A stretch of DNA of 64,000 nucleotides, from the NCBI GenBank assembly GCA_029261135.1, contig JAJDBX010000074.1:28235-92234 (forward strand), in the 5' to 3' direction. Under the pieces are notes generated by a model, which worked only from the letters and a program-made list of their open reading frames with translations, made no database searches and was not told the origin of the DNA. How positions within the stretch are numbered: the stretch's first letter is position 1; each line of letters starts with the position of its first letter. This DNA comes from Nitrospirota bacterium. Lineage in GTDB: Bacteria; Nitrospirota; Nitrospiria; SBBL01; JAADHI01. Below, piece by piece: positions 55,320 through 63,903 of the stretch. A program made the translations under genes and the position numbers.

Positions 55320-56091
55320 ATCCAAGCTCAGAACCCTTATTGTGGACGATGAACCCCTTGCCAGGGTTGGCTTGAATCATCTCGTCAAAAACATTGCGCA
55401 TATTGAAATCATCGCCGAAGCGGCCAATGGCTTTGAAGCACTCGAACTGATCGATCGCTTAAAACCAGATCTCCTCTTTCTCGACATACAAATGCCGGGC
55501 ATCAACGGCTTCGAAGTCCTTCAGCAGATCTCCCATCTCCCCCTTGTCATATTTACAACGGCTTACGATCAGTATGCCCTGAAGGCTTTTGAGACCCTCG
55601 CCATCGACTATCTCTTAAAGCCAATTTGCTATGAGCGTTTAATGAGGGCCATTGAAAAAGTGGATTCCCTTGACCGAAGGCTTTCTAATCTTGGGCCTAT
55701 ATTAAATCCAGCTGCCCATCCCGATTTACCGACCGCAAGCTACTTAAGGCGCTTCGTCAGCAAACAAGGAACAAAATGGCATATCATTGATGAAGACAAG
55801 GTTCTCTTGTTTTATGCGGAAGAGAAACACAGCTTTCTTAGAACCGAAAAAGCAAACTACATCGTCAACGACACCCTGCAAAATCTCGAAGGGAAAATTG
55901 ATCCGGATAAATTCCTCAGAGTGCATCGCTCGGCCCTCGTCGCCTTGAAACATGTTAAAAAAATAAAATCGGTGGGTTCAGGTCGCCTTGAGTTGATCCT
56001 TTCCGATGACTCAACTCAGGATGTCAGCCGTTCTTATTCACAGGAGGTTAGAAGGATTCTTCTTGGAAAAGTGGGTGCGGAGGATACCTAA
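55306..56091 (+). CDS. LytTR-type response regulator
   Basis: 261 residues from the ATG at 55306, 5 bases after GAGG. The receiver has the acidic pair DDE near 14-16, the phosphorylation site Asp60 in LLFLDIQMPG, and KP in DYLLKPICYERLM. The C-terminal half (about 155-255) is a LytTR DNA-binding domain, with KVLLFYAEEKHSFLRTEKANYIVNDTLQNLEGKIDPDKFLRVHRSALV. It belongs with the overlapping sensor kinase. Should the kinase be truly broken, this regulator may be uncoupled. Confidence 0.92.
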   Translation: MQSHKSKLRTLIVDDEPLARVGLNHLVKNIAHIEIIAEAANGFEALELIDRLKPDLLFLDIQMPGINGFEVLQQISHLPLVIFTTAYDQYALKAFETLAIDYLLKPICYERLMRAIEKVDSLDRRLSNLGPILNPAAHPDLPTASYLRRFVSKQGTKWHIIDEDKVLLFYAEEKHSFLRTEKANYIVNDTLQNLEGKIDPDKFLRVHRSALVALKHVKKIKSVGSGRLELILSDDSTQDVSRSYSQEVRRILLGKVGAEDT

Positions 56092-56121
56092 AGATGCGTT
56101 TTATCGTTGCCAGAATGATGA

Positions 56122-56725
56122 TCACTTGATAAAAACCTGATAATTTTCAAAATCAAACAGTGATTCATCCGACTTTTTCTTCTTCGCAGGACAAAGAACA
56201 GCACATCCTATTTCCCAAAGTAACGCACTTTGCGATCAAATACGAGGGAGATATTATTCAGCCGTTCACAGATCAGGTCACGTCTTTTGGCGAGCAGTTT
56301 TTCAAAGTCCGACAGATGCTCCCGAGTGCCGCAATACCCGCTACTAGAGAAATCATAGAGGTACAAATTATCGTTGCATTGTGCACTTTTAAGGCCTCTT
56401 ATTTTTAAGAGCGGGGAAAGAATCATGTATCCCAAGCGCCAACGCGTCATCGCAAAACATTTGGAGAAGGTGAAAAATAAACGATATGATCAGCGGGTTC
56501 CTCCACAGAAGCCAGATTGAAATATTTACCTTTGTTTTCATAGGTGAAATGATGAGAAGAAAAACAAGGATTGCTCAGAATCACTTCATCCCTCGGATTG
56601 ATCAGGACATGAAAAAGGGGATTCAATCCCTGCATATTCCCAGCGGTGATCATGGACAGTTCCTTGATGGCAGAGATTTTGATCTTGGAGACCTTACTAG
56701 AAGTCCGCGCTTCTTCTGATTGCAT
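56122..56725 (-). pseudogene. Remnant of a class I/II PLP aminotransferase
   Basis: Read on the minus strand in three successive frames. The first (56725-56447) gives ELSMITAGNMQGLNPLFHVLINPRDEVILSNPCF, the typical small-domain/PLP-loop segment. A second frame gives FTFSKCFAMTRWRLGYMILSP, which includes the SK of the PLP lysine (codon 56460-56462) and the RLGY block, then LLAKRRDLICERLNNISLV. A third gives AVLCPAKKKKSDESLFDF near the C-terminus. The expected ~90 residues between the first two blocks are deleted. The N-terminus is missing. Clearly non-functional. Confidence 0.83.
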
Positions 56726-56743
56726 CTCTTGATCTAATCCTGT

Positions 56744-57958
56744 TTATCCTCTTCTTTTAGAGCGACGAAATGCGTGTTTGGCAAGCAGTGTTAAATAGGC
56801 AATATAAAACTTCATTGCGGCGTTCAGCTGATAATAAAAAACAAGCCCTTTGAGTTCTTTCAGTGATAAGCGCTTGAGTGCCTGTAACATGAGCGATACT
56901 TTTTCATCATCCGCTTGGCGATAAATCTTTAGAGTCAGGCGTTCTGAGATCATCCAATGAAATCCGCTGTAACGCCGCATTTCAGACGGGTATGCCTGAA
57001 ACGACCGGGATCTTCCATTCAAAAACCGCTTGATCTGTGCCGCAGCAATGCGCCCGCTTTTGAGCGCGTGACGAATCCCTTCAAAGGTAAGCGGGTTGAC
57101 GGTTGAGACAGCATCGCCGATGGCAAGTATGTTTTGATCAAAATAGCGGTCGTGCTGACGCAAGGTGTAGGAAATGGTTTTCCCGTGTTGATCAAGAATA
57201 AGCAGATCGCTTGTCTTCAGACAGGTCGCAATCAAATGATCCAAATAATACCGGAAGGATTTTTCATGGGGCACAGCCTTTTCTTGCGGAAAATTCCGTC
57301 CGACGCCGACTTTGAGGTGATTCGGCTTCATGGGAAAAATCCAAGCATAACCTTGCGGCATCCATTTCTGACCGATATAAAAGGCAAGGGTTTCCGCATA
57401 AATTTGGTAAATATGCTCAGGGACTTCAACAAGAAATTCGATGCCTGTGCCAACAATGGCCTCCTGTTTACTTTTGCCCTTTTCCAAAACCTTTCGCTCG
57501 CTCCCGGTTGCATCCACCAACACTCGTGTTTGAAAGGTTTGAATCACGCCGCTTGACCCATTTTTTAGAGAAACAATCGTCACCCCGTCTTTCTTTTCAT
57601 GTCCTTTATAAGTCCAGCCGAGCAGGACTTGGCCTTGATGATTTGTAATCTCTTCGGCCAAGTAGGTTCGGAGTTTTTGAAAATCGAGCACCAGGGCAAC
57701 TGGCTCACTCCCCTTCCAGCAATGCTGATCATCCGATGAGGCAATTTGAATTTTTCGGCAATAGGCTCCGACGACCGATTCCGGAAGATCGAAGTCCTTC
57801 AACACTTCAAGCGTCGATCCACCACTGGAAAAATCTCGGGCAGAAAAGTCTTTCTCTTTTTCAACAAGAAGGACATTATGGCCTATCTTCGATAAAGCCC
57901 GTGCGCATTCGCCTCCTGCCGGACCCGCTCCAATTATAATGGCATCAAATTGTTTCAT
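56744..57958 (-). CDS. FAD-dependent geranylgeranyl reductase-like oxidoreductase
   Basis: 404 residues. DAIIIGAGPAGGECARALSKIGHNVLLVEKEKDF (5-38) binds FAD, VLVDATGSERKVL and GYAWIFPMKPNHLKVGVG are typical of the GGR/squalene-monooxygenase-like family, and NILAIGDAVSTVNPLTFEGIRHALKSGR the second FAD motif. The family reduces polyprenyl chains of lipids, quinones or chlorophylls. The C-terminal 100 residues include a long amphipathic helix. The substrate is unknown. Confidence 0.86.
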   Translation of the reverse strand: MKQFDAIIIGAGPAGGECARALSKIGHNVLLVEKEKDFSARDFSSGGSTLEVLKDFDLPESVVGAYCRKIQIASSDDQHCWKGSEPVALVLDFQKLRTYLAEEITNHQGQVLLGWTYKGHEKKDGVTIVSLKNGSSGVIQTFQTRVLVDATGSERKVLEKGKSKQEAIVGTGIEFLVEVPEHIYQIYAETLAFYIGQKWMPQGYAWIFPMKPNHLKVGVGRNFPQEKAVPHEKSFRYYLDHLIATCLKTSDLLILDQHGKTISYTLRQHDRYFDQNILAIGDAVSTVNPLTFEGIRHALKSGRIAAAQIKRFLNGRSRSFQAYPSEMRRYSGFHWMISERLTLKIYRQADDEKVSLMLQALKRLSLKELKGLVFYYQLNAAMKFYIAYLTLLAKHAFRRSKRRG

Positions 57959-58206
57959 ATTGGATATTTACAACACTCGAACAAATGGGGGCAAACATAG
58001 CACTAAATAATTTGTCAGACAAGACAGGTTGTTTTGGAAAGGGACACCTTTAGCTTGATATTGCTTTTTTGACTGAGATCACCATAAACTGACTTTTTAT
58101 TTTCTCACTGGGCTCTCATATTTTTGAAAAATATTAGAATTTCCATAACTCACAGAATCGAGATACGAGGGGAAATTACAATCAAATTCTTGACGGAGGA
58201 TCAAAA

Positions 58207-58663
58207 ATGCGCAAGTTACTGCTGAGCCTCATATTAATTCTTTTCTTCTTTTCGTCAGCCATTTCTGATAATGGCCTTATCAATATAAAGAGCGCACACA
58301 GTGTAAAAGTTACAGCGGATCACTTTGAAAATAGCTTAAAGATGAAAGGAGATGACTGTATTTATAAGAATCAATCATACAGAAAGGGCCAAAAAGGTTG
58401 GGGAAAAGTTACGCCCAACCGAGTTAATAATCTTCGGCAATCCTAAAGTAGGTACGCCAATGATGTAATGCGAGCAGAGGATTGCCATCGACCTTCCCCA
58501 AAAAGCTTTAATATGGAAAGATGAAATAGGACAAGTGTGGTTATCTTACAACGACCCTGAATACTTAGAAAAACGCACGGGATTAAGGAATGTAATGAAG
58601 TCATCAAGAAAAGAGAGAGAGCATTGTCTCATTTTGCTAGTACAGCGACTAAACAGTAAATAA
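58207..58663 (+). pseudogene. Remnant of a secreted DUF302 protein gene
   Basis: A signal peptide (MRKLLLSLILILFFFSSAISDNGL) and IKSAHSVKVTADHFENSLKMKG open the frame, preceded by GGAGG. One base is extra or two are missing near 58350; in the new frame MTVFIRINHTERAKKVGEKLRPTELIIFGNPKVGTPMM continues until a TAA at 58466. After it, without further shift, comes CEQRIAIDLPQKALIWKDEIGQVWLSYNDPEYLEKRTGL. The pieces cover the whole DUF302 domain. Two separate lesions make a sequencing error alone unlikely. Confidence 0.9.
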
Positions 58664-58679
58664 CGTTCCCTATTTTTGT

Positions 58680-59627
58680 TTAAATTTGAGTGGTTCCATC
58701 CAACCCAGATCCCCCCCCAACTGTGGTTGAACCAAAAAGAAAGGAGATGGTTTGATTTTGAATGCACCCCCCAACAAAATCAAAATCCGGAATTCCGAGA
58801 AAAATTGAATTTAATCTTCCTGACAGATCAAATTGGATTACTCCGGAGGCAGCCTGTTCAACAGTCCCAGAAGTGGAGTCTGATGCGTCAACCAACGCGA
58901 AATATTGCCATTGATTTCCCCCATCTAGGACAGCAGATTTTCTAAAATAAACCGAAATCAAGTGCCCAACACCTAAAGAATCATACACCGTGGTAGAGAT
59001 TGAGTGATTAGATGTACCTGCTGGATTTGCAACACTAAACACGGAGAAAATTGATGCAGCGGGATCAAGATTTTCAGAAATAGACACAAAAGATGTCGGT
59101 GATTCGGATGATCCTCTCTGGATTGTCCCATCAAGCCATATCGCGTCTGGTTCAGTTGGGGTGCCAAAATCAAATTCAATGACTTGATCTTGCTCTGCAT
59201 CTCCTGAAAAATCAAAATTATTTACTGTCGAAGTTATGGAAATGGGTCTACCGAAGGGGTCGAATACCAGCGTTCCTGACGCCCCAACCGTATCCACAGC
59301 ACTTATGGAATCAGAAGCGCCGACGACCGCAAAGTATTCCCATGTATTCTCAATTCGCGATTCTATACTTTTCCTGAAATAAACCGTAACCACATGAACC
59401 ACTCCGAGAGAATCATAGACGGTAACAGAGATTGAATGATTGGATGTGGTTGTTGGGTTGGTTGAACTAAATGCAGGGGGAATAAATGCTCTGGGATCAA
59501 GGTTTTCAGAAATAGAAATTTTTTCCGTAGGTGGTTCTGGATTAGAAGATGTACTGCTCCCACACCCAGATATTTGAGTTAAGATCAAAATAAAAACTAA
59601 GAAAGATAACACTTTATTCAAAGACAT
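58680..59627 (-). CDS. Lipoprotein with two tandem flagellar-hook (FlgE) D2-like domains
   Basis: 315 residues. The start has AAAGGTAG about 7 bases upstream. A signal segment ends in the lipobox QISGC (Cys22). The mature protein is two similar units (about 36-172 and 180-314). Each opens with SISENLDP, then SNHSISVTVYDSLGVVHVVTVYFRK or ISTTVYDSLGVGHLISVYFRK, and closes with an FG...LDGTIQ/LDGTTQ turn. This order is that of the FlaE/FlgE D2 domain of the flagellar hook. No flagellar gene is nearby, and the D0/D1 helices needed for polymerisation are absent. Function unknown; surface binding or display is plausible. Confidence 0.82.
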   Translation of the reverse strand: MSLNKVLSFLVFILILTQISGCGSSTSSNPEPPTEKISISENLDPRAFIPPAFSSTNPTTTSNHSISVTVYDSLGVVHVVTVYFRKSIESRIENTWEYFAVVGASDSISAVDTVGASGTLVFDPFGRPISITSTVNNFDFSGDAEQDQVIEFDFGTPTEPDAIWLDGTIQRGSSESPTSFVSISENLDPAASIFSVFSVANPAGTSNHSISTTVYDSLGVGHLISVYFRKSAVLDGGNQWQYFALVDASDSTSGTVEQAASGVIQFDLSGRLNSIFLGIPDFDFVGGCIQNQTISFLFGSTTVGGGSGLDGTTQI

Positions 59628-59876
59628 GGGATTCTACCTTTGTATTGCCAGTGCTATGGAGATATGATCTCTTTTTTTTGATAGTACCATAAAGTTCACA
59701 GGACTAAAGAGTTGGTCTGGTGAAAATCAAACATCAGCACACGACAATCGGGAAGACCATGTATTTAAATTGAATTTGAAATCTTTGAATACAGCTTGGT
59801 ATGATCTTCAAAAGTTATAACAAATTAATGATATAACCTCAATCACCAAACAAAGACTGAAGAGGAGCTTAAATAC

Positions 59877-60641
59877 ATGCGTGTTGTCTCGTGGAATGTA
59901 AATGGCATTCGTGCCACAATGAAAAAAGGTTTTTTGGATTCCTTAAAGGAGATGGCCCCTGACTTTCTCTGTATTCAGGAAACAAAAGCACAGGATGATC
60001 AGGTGGATGAGGCCTTGAGCGAAATCAATGGCTACCACATCTATCGAAATTCGGCGGTAAAAAAAGGATACTCCGGTACTGCAATTTTTTCAAAAATAAA
60101 ACCCATGTCAGTACGTCTTGATATGGGTATTGAAGAACACGATCAGGAAGGCCGTGTGATCGCGCTCGAATTTGAGCACTTTTTCATCGTCGATGTGTAT
60201 ACACCCAATTCGGGTGCGGAACTCAAACGGCTTGGATACCGTCAAACCTGGGATGCCGAATTTCTTGCGTATTTAGTCAACTTAGAAAAAGAAAAACCCG
60301 TCATCGCTTGCGGCGATTTTAACGTGGCGCACAAACCCATTGACCTTGCCCGCCCAAAGCCCAACTACAATAAATCTGCCGGTTATATGCAGGAAGAGAT
60401 TGATGGCATGGATAATATTGCGGCCGCAAACTTTATCGACACCTTCCGCTATAAATATCCGGACAAAATCAAATACAGCTGGTGGAGTTTCCGCGCTGGC
60501 GCACGCGCACGAAACGTGGGCTGGAGAATTGATTACCTACTCACCTCTGCCCAATTGGCAGACAAGATCAAAGACGCCGATATTTTGAACGACGTCATGG
60601 GTTCTGATCATTGCCCTGTTTTAGTAGATCTCGAGTTTTGA
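59877..60641 (+). CDS. xth: Exodeoxyribonuclease III (AP endonuclease)
   Basis: 254 residues. MRVVSWNVNGIRATMKKGF, LCIQETKAQ, YTPNSG, VIACGDFNVAHKPIDLARPK and GWRIDYLLTS ... GSDHCPV carry the conserved Asn, Glu, Asp, Asn and His metal and catalytic residues of the ExoIII/APE1 fold. The ATG follows AGAGGAG. It repairs abasic sites and trims 3' ends. The DNA sequence is clean and intact, in contrast to the decayed genes left of it. Confidence 0.96.
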   Translation: MRVVSWNVNGIRATMKKGFLDSLKEMAPDFLCIQETKAQDDQVDEALSEINGYHIYRNSAVKKGYSGTAIFSKIKPMSVRLDMGIEEHDQEGRVIALEFEHFFIVDVYTPNSGAELKRLGYRQTWDAEFLAYLVNLEKEKPVIACGDFNVAHKPIDLARPKPNYNKSAGYMQEEIDGMDNIAAANFIDTFRYKYPDKIKYSWWSFRAGARARNVGWRIDYLLTSAQLADKIKDADILNDVMGSDHCPVLVDLEF

Positions 60642-60768
60642 TGAAATCATCTGTAGAGACAAAACCGGACAATCTCAATATCTAACAAACATCACACATT
60701 TCGATTTTGTTTGGTATCATTTACTTTAAGAACACGGGATCACTTTCAAGAAAATAAGGTTTGTCATC

Positions 60769-61683
60769 ATGTCTGATGATGTAGAAGAAGAGCTCACAAC
60801 GATTACCCGATTGTCCCGGGTCGACACTCTCGAACTCAAAAAAAGCCATGCGTCGCTCATCGTTTTGAAAGGGGCGGAGATTGGCCGCGACTTTCGTTTA
60901 AGAAAAAGCGGCATGATCATCGGAAGAAGTACGCGTGCCGATATCTCTGTGCCAGACCAGGGTGCATCCAGAGAACATGCCCGTATTGATTTTATCGGAG
61001 ATGTGAAAAACCCCGACATAGCTTATGCCATCACGGATCTCAATAGCACGAACCACACCTACGTCAATTCGAATCAAGTAAAAACGGTCACACTTCAAGA
61101 TGGGGATAAGGTCCAGATTAATAACACCATATTTAAGTTCGTGGTGCTCGATAATATCGAAGCCAGTTTTCACGCAGAAATTCGTGACCGGATTCATTAC
61201 GACCAGCTCACAGGTCTGTTGACGAAGGAATCACTTTATCTCGCCTATGAAAGAGAGCTTCAGCGTTGTCTGCGTTATAAACTCCCGATGGCCACTTTGA
61301 TGATGGATCTCGATTTTTTTAAAAAAGTGAACGACGGCCACGGACATTTGATGGGGAGTCACGTGCTCTCTGAAGTGGGTCTGCTCATTCGGCAATCCAT
61401 CCGTGATTCCGATGTCTCTGCGCGCTACGGCGGAGAGGAATTTTTGAGCTACCTCACGGAAACAGACATCGATGGTGCAAAAATCGCCGCAGAACGCATC
61501 CGTACTGCAATTGAAGCCTATCCCTTCAGCTTCGACGGGGTAGAGATCCGCGTCACCATCAGTATCGGTATTGCAATAGCCCCCGAACATGGGCGCGACT
61601 TAAAAGCCCTCGTGGGCGCTTCTGACAAAGCACTCTATCAAGCCAAGCAAACGGGTCGAAACCGTGTGTGTGTGGTTGAATAA
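60769..61683 (+). CDS. FHA-domain diguanylate cyclase
   Basis: 304 residues. The N-terminal half is an FHA phosphothreonine-binding domain (GRSTRADISVPDQGASREHARI, about 51-74, DLNSTNHTYVN). The GGDEF domain follows with the nucleotide loop in LMMDLDFFKKVNDGHGHLMGS, the active GGEEF at 221-225, and an I-site RDSD at 212-215 for feedback by c-di-GMP. It would make c-di-GMP from two GTP, with the FHA part linking it to Ser/Thr phosphorylation. A c-di-GMP riboswitch lies at the far left of the window. Confidence 0.94.
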   Translation: MSDDVEEELTTITRLSRVDTLELKKSHASLIVLKGAEIGRDFRLRKSGMIIGRSTRADISVPDQGASREHARIDFIGDVKNPDIAYAITDLNSTNHTYVNSNQVKTVTLQDGDKVQINNTIFKFVVLDNIEASFHAEIRDRIHYDQLTGLLTKESLYLAYERELQRCLRYKLPMATLMMDLDFFKKVNDGHGHLMGSHVLSEVGLLIRQSIRDSDVSARYGGEEFLSYLTETDIDGAKIAAERIRTAIEAYPFSFDGVEIRVTISIGIAIAPEHGRDLKALVGASDKALYQAKQTGRNRVCVVE

Positions 61684-61941
61684 GCCAAACCATCCTCTTT
61701 ATTTCAACGATCTTCAGAATCGCTTTATCTTCTCAATAAAAACCGCTGAAGACCTCTTTTTCCAAAAATAAGTAGGACAAAACGGGCAAATCTATAAAGT
61801 CACACTGTGGCGTAATTTCGGATATTCTATGAAAGCGGAGAGAGGAGAAACTCGTTTTTAGTCCAAGGGTTCCGCCATACTTATACAGGGAATTCCGGTG
61901 GGACTTATTTCTCTGTATTATTAATTTAACTTTGATTTCAT

Positions 61942-62016
61942 TGGAGCCGACGAATGGAATTGAACCATCGACCTGCTGATTACGAATCAGCTGCTCTACC
62001 CCTGAGCTACGTCGGC
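61942..62016 (-). tRNA. tRNA-Thr (anticodon CGU)
   Basis: On the minus strand: acceptor GCCGACG pairing with CGTCGGC, D-arm GTAGCTCAGGGGTAGAGC, anticodon arm GCTGA-TTCGTAA-TCAGC with anticodon CGT, T-arm CAGGTCGATGGTTCAATTCC with the typical GGTTCAA loop, and an encoded CCA end (61942-61944). Anticodon CGU reads ACG (Thr). It lies 36 bases after rodZ on the same strand and could share its transcript. Confidence 0.95.
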
Positions 62017-62052
62017 CAAAATGAAAGGAATAGATATGGGGTAAAAATAGAT

Positions 62053-63102
62053 CTATTGAATAAATTCTGCGGCAGATTTTCCTAAAATTTCTTTGTGCAC
62101 CACTTCACCACTGAGGCCAAACGAACCCAAATCCTGCCCGTCTAGTTGTACACGAACACCCCCTGCATTGCCAAGGGTTAAAAGAAACTTTTCATTGGCC
62201 TGCCAGTGGACGTTATCGTTTGGCTGAAGCAGGGCCTCGCGCACTTCATCTCCATCAATTTTTACCTGAACCCATGATGCTTCAAGTGCTTCCAGAAAAA
62301 GAACGTGTTTTTTTTCACCCCCTTCGGAACCCGAATCTATTTCGGAGACACTCTCCGCAAAGGCTGCCGATAAATCTGTGGAATCTGTTGGCCTGTCTAT
62401 TATTGATTCAAGGCTCGGCTCCAAAGTCAACTCGAGATGATCTGTGACCAAAGCTTGAGCCGAAAAACCTCCGGGAATCGCCTCAAGAGGTATTTCAGAA
62501 ACATCTTGGGCTAAATCAGAAACAGCATCTTTCTGAAGTATGTCGGACTCTAATCCAGGTACTTGATCTGCCAGCGCTGCTGCTTCTTCTGGCACAAAAG
62601 AAGATTCTTCAGAAAGCAAGGGTTCCTCTTGAGAAAAGTTCGGAACCGCTGGGAGAGGTAAAGATTTGGCGGGAAAGACAGGGATCGGAGAATGAACCGC
62701 CACGTCTTCTGCGTTGTTTGACAACAGGCCGACCATGACGATGAGCGCAAGAATCACTCCGCCCACCGATAAAACCACTCGGCGAGGAAAAGGCGTGTGG
62801 ATCGGCTTTTTAACATGCAAAAAGGATAGGATCTCCTCCTGATCTTCTGAAGGCACCCCAGGGTCGTCAGCGGGATAATAAGTCGAACAAAATTCTGCAA
62901 CCAACGTGTGGTCGAGCCCAAGGCAATCGGCGTAGCTCCTTAAGAAACCTTTCGCACTCACCGGATTTGGAAGTAAATCCAGTCGGTTCTCCTCAATCGC
63001 CTCAATGAATCGAACTGGAATGCGAGTTAGAGAAGAGAGCTCTTGTATCGAAATCTCCTGTTTTTCCCGTTCTTCTTGAAGATGTTCTCCCAGGTTTTCC
63101 AT
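62053..63102 (-). CDS. rodZ: RodZ-like cytoskeletal regulator
   Basis: 349 residues. The N-terminal helix-turn-helix LGEHLQEEREKQEISIQELSSLTRIPVRFIEAIEENRLDLLPNPVSAKGFLRSYADCLGLD (4-63) is the RodZ signature. One transmembrane helix follows (109-127, VVLSVGGVILALIVMVGLL). After a Glu/Pro-rich periplasmic linker, the C-terminal ~85 residues (FLEALEASWVQVKIDGDEVREALLQPNDNVHWQANEKFLLTLGNAGGVRVQLDG) are the RodZ C-terminal (DUF4115) domain. It connects MreB to the cell-wall elongation machinery. Confidence 0.92.
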   Translation of the reverse strand: MENLGEHLQEEREKQEISIQELSSLTRIPVRFIEAIEENRLDLLPNPVSAKGFLRSYADCLGLDHTLVAEFCSTYYPADDPGVPSEDQEEILSFLHVKKPIHTPFPRRVVLSVGGVILALIVMVGLLSNNAEDVAVHSPIPVFPAKSLPLPAVPNFSQEEPLLSEESSFVPEEAAALADQVPGLESDILQKDAVSDLAQDVSEIPLEAIPGGFSAQALVTDHLELTLEPSLESIIDRPTDSTDLSAAFAESVSEIDSGSEGGEKKHVLFLEALEASWVQVKIDGDEVREALLQPNDNVHWQANEKFLLTLGNAGGVRVQLDGQDLGSFGLSGEVVHKEILGKSAAEFIQ

Positions 63103-63127
63103 TAGATCTATTCTCTATTCCCTTACC

Positions 63128-63892
63128 TTACCTTGGTTCAATACGACTCATGCACTTTTTAAGATCCGGTTCATCTGCGAGTTGAGGTGATAACTCAATC
63201 ACACGCTCAAAGTTTTTTTCCGCCAAAACATTCGACCCTTTTTTTTGATAAATACAGGCCAAATTGTAATGTGCATTAAGGTCTTTTGGCGAAATTTGTA
63301 ACACCCTTTTGTATGAGGCAATCGATTTTTCTGTATTGCCCATTTTTGTATAAACACTTCCCAGTAAGTTGTGAACCGGAACGATGTTGGGATTCACGCG
63401 AAGCGCATTCTTTAACTCCCGGGTTGCATCTTCATATTTTTCCTGACGAACATAGATCAAACCCAAATTCCAATAGGGTTTTTCAGGCGTTTCATACTCC
63501 AAGTTTTTAAGGGCTGCCTTGTAAGAAGCAATCGCCTTATCGAACTTTTCCTGAAGGGAATAAATCCTGCCCAAGTAATTGTGGGCTTCAGAATAATCTG
63601 AATCAATAGAAATTGCTTTTTGAAAGGAGATGATGGCCTCATCGTAGTTTTCTTGCTGAAAATAAATATGACCCAGGGCATACCGTGCATCACGATGACG
63701 CGGATCAAGTTTGACGGCTTTTTGAAACTCTATATAGGATTTCTGGAGTGCGGGTCTTTCACCAATAAGGTGGGCAATCCCCAGTTTGTAGTGAGCCACT
63801 GCATTCTTCTCTCGCTTGATGCGGGATTGACTCAAACCGCAGCTCACGAAAAAAGGAAGCAATATAATAAGTGCAAGGATTTTCAACTTCAT
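63128..63892 (-). CDS. pilF: PilF-like TPR lipoprotein
   Basis: 254 residues from the ATG at 63892; a TTG three codons earlier is possible. KLKILALIILLPFFVSCGLS gives a lipobox with Cys18. The rest is at least six TPR repeats: AVAHYKLGIAHLIGERPALQKSYIEFQKAVKLDPRHRDARYALGHIYFQQENYDEAIISFQKAISIDSDYSEAHNYLGRIY and so on. The gene pair with rodZ is the usual pilF-rodZ order. PilF helps assemble PilQ, the type IV pilus secretin, but general TPR lipoproteins look similar. Confidence 0.85.
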   Translation of the reverse strand: MKLKILALIILLPFFVSCGLSQSRIKREKNAVAHYKLGIAHLIGERPALQKSYIEFQKAVKLDPRHRDARYALGHIYFQQENYDEAIISFQKAISIDSDYSEAHNYLGRIYSLQEKFDKAIASYKAALKNLEYETPEKPYWNLGLIYVRQEKYEDATRELKNALRVNPNIVPVHNLLGSVYTKMGNTEKSIASYKRVLQISPKDLNAHYNLACIYQKKGSNVLAEKNFERVIELSPQLADEPDLKKCMSRIEPR

Positions 63893-63903
63893 CGTCAGCA
63901 ATC

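Noticed and set aside
56160..56408. 82-codon plus-strand frame
   Set aside because: It is the reverse shadow of the aminotransferase remnant, which explains the region better.
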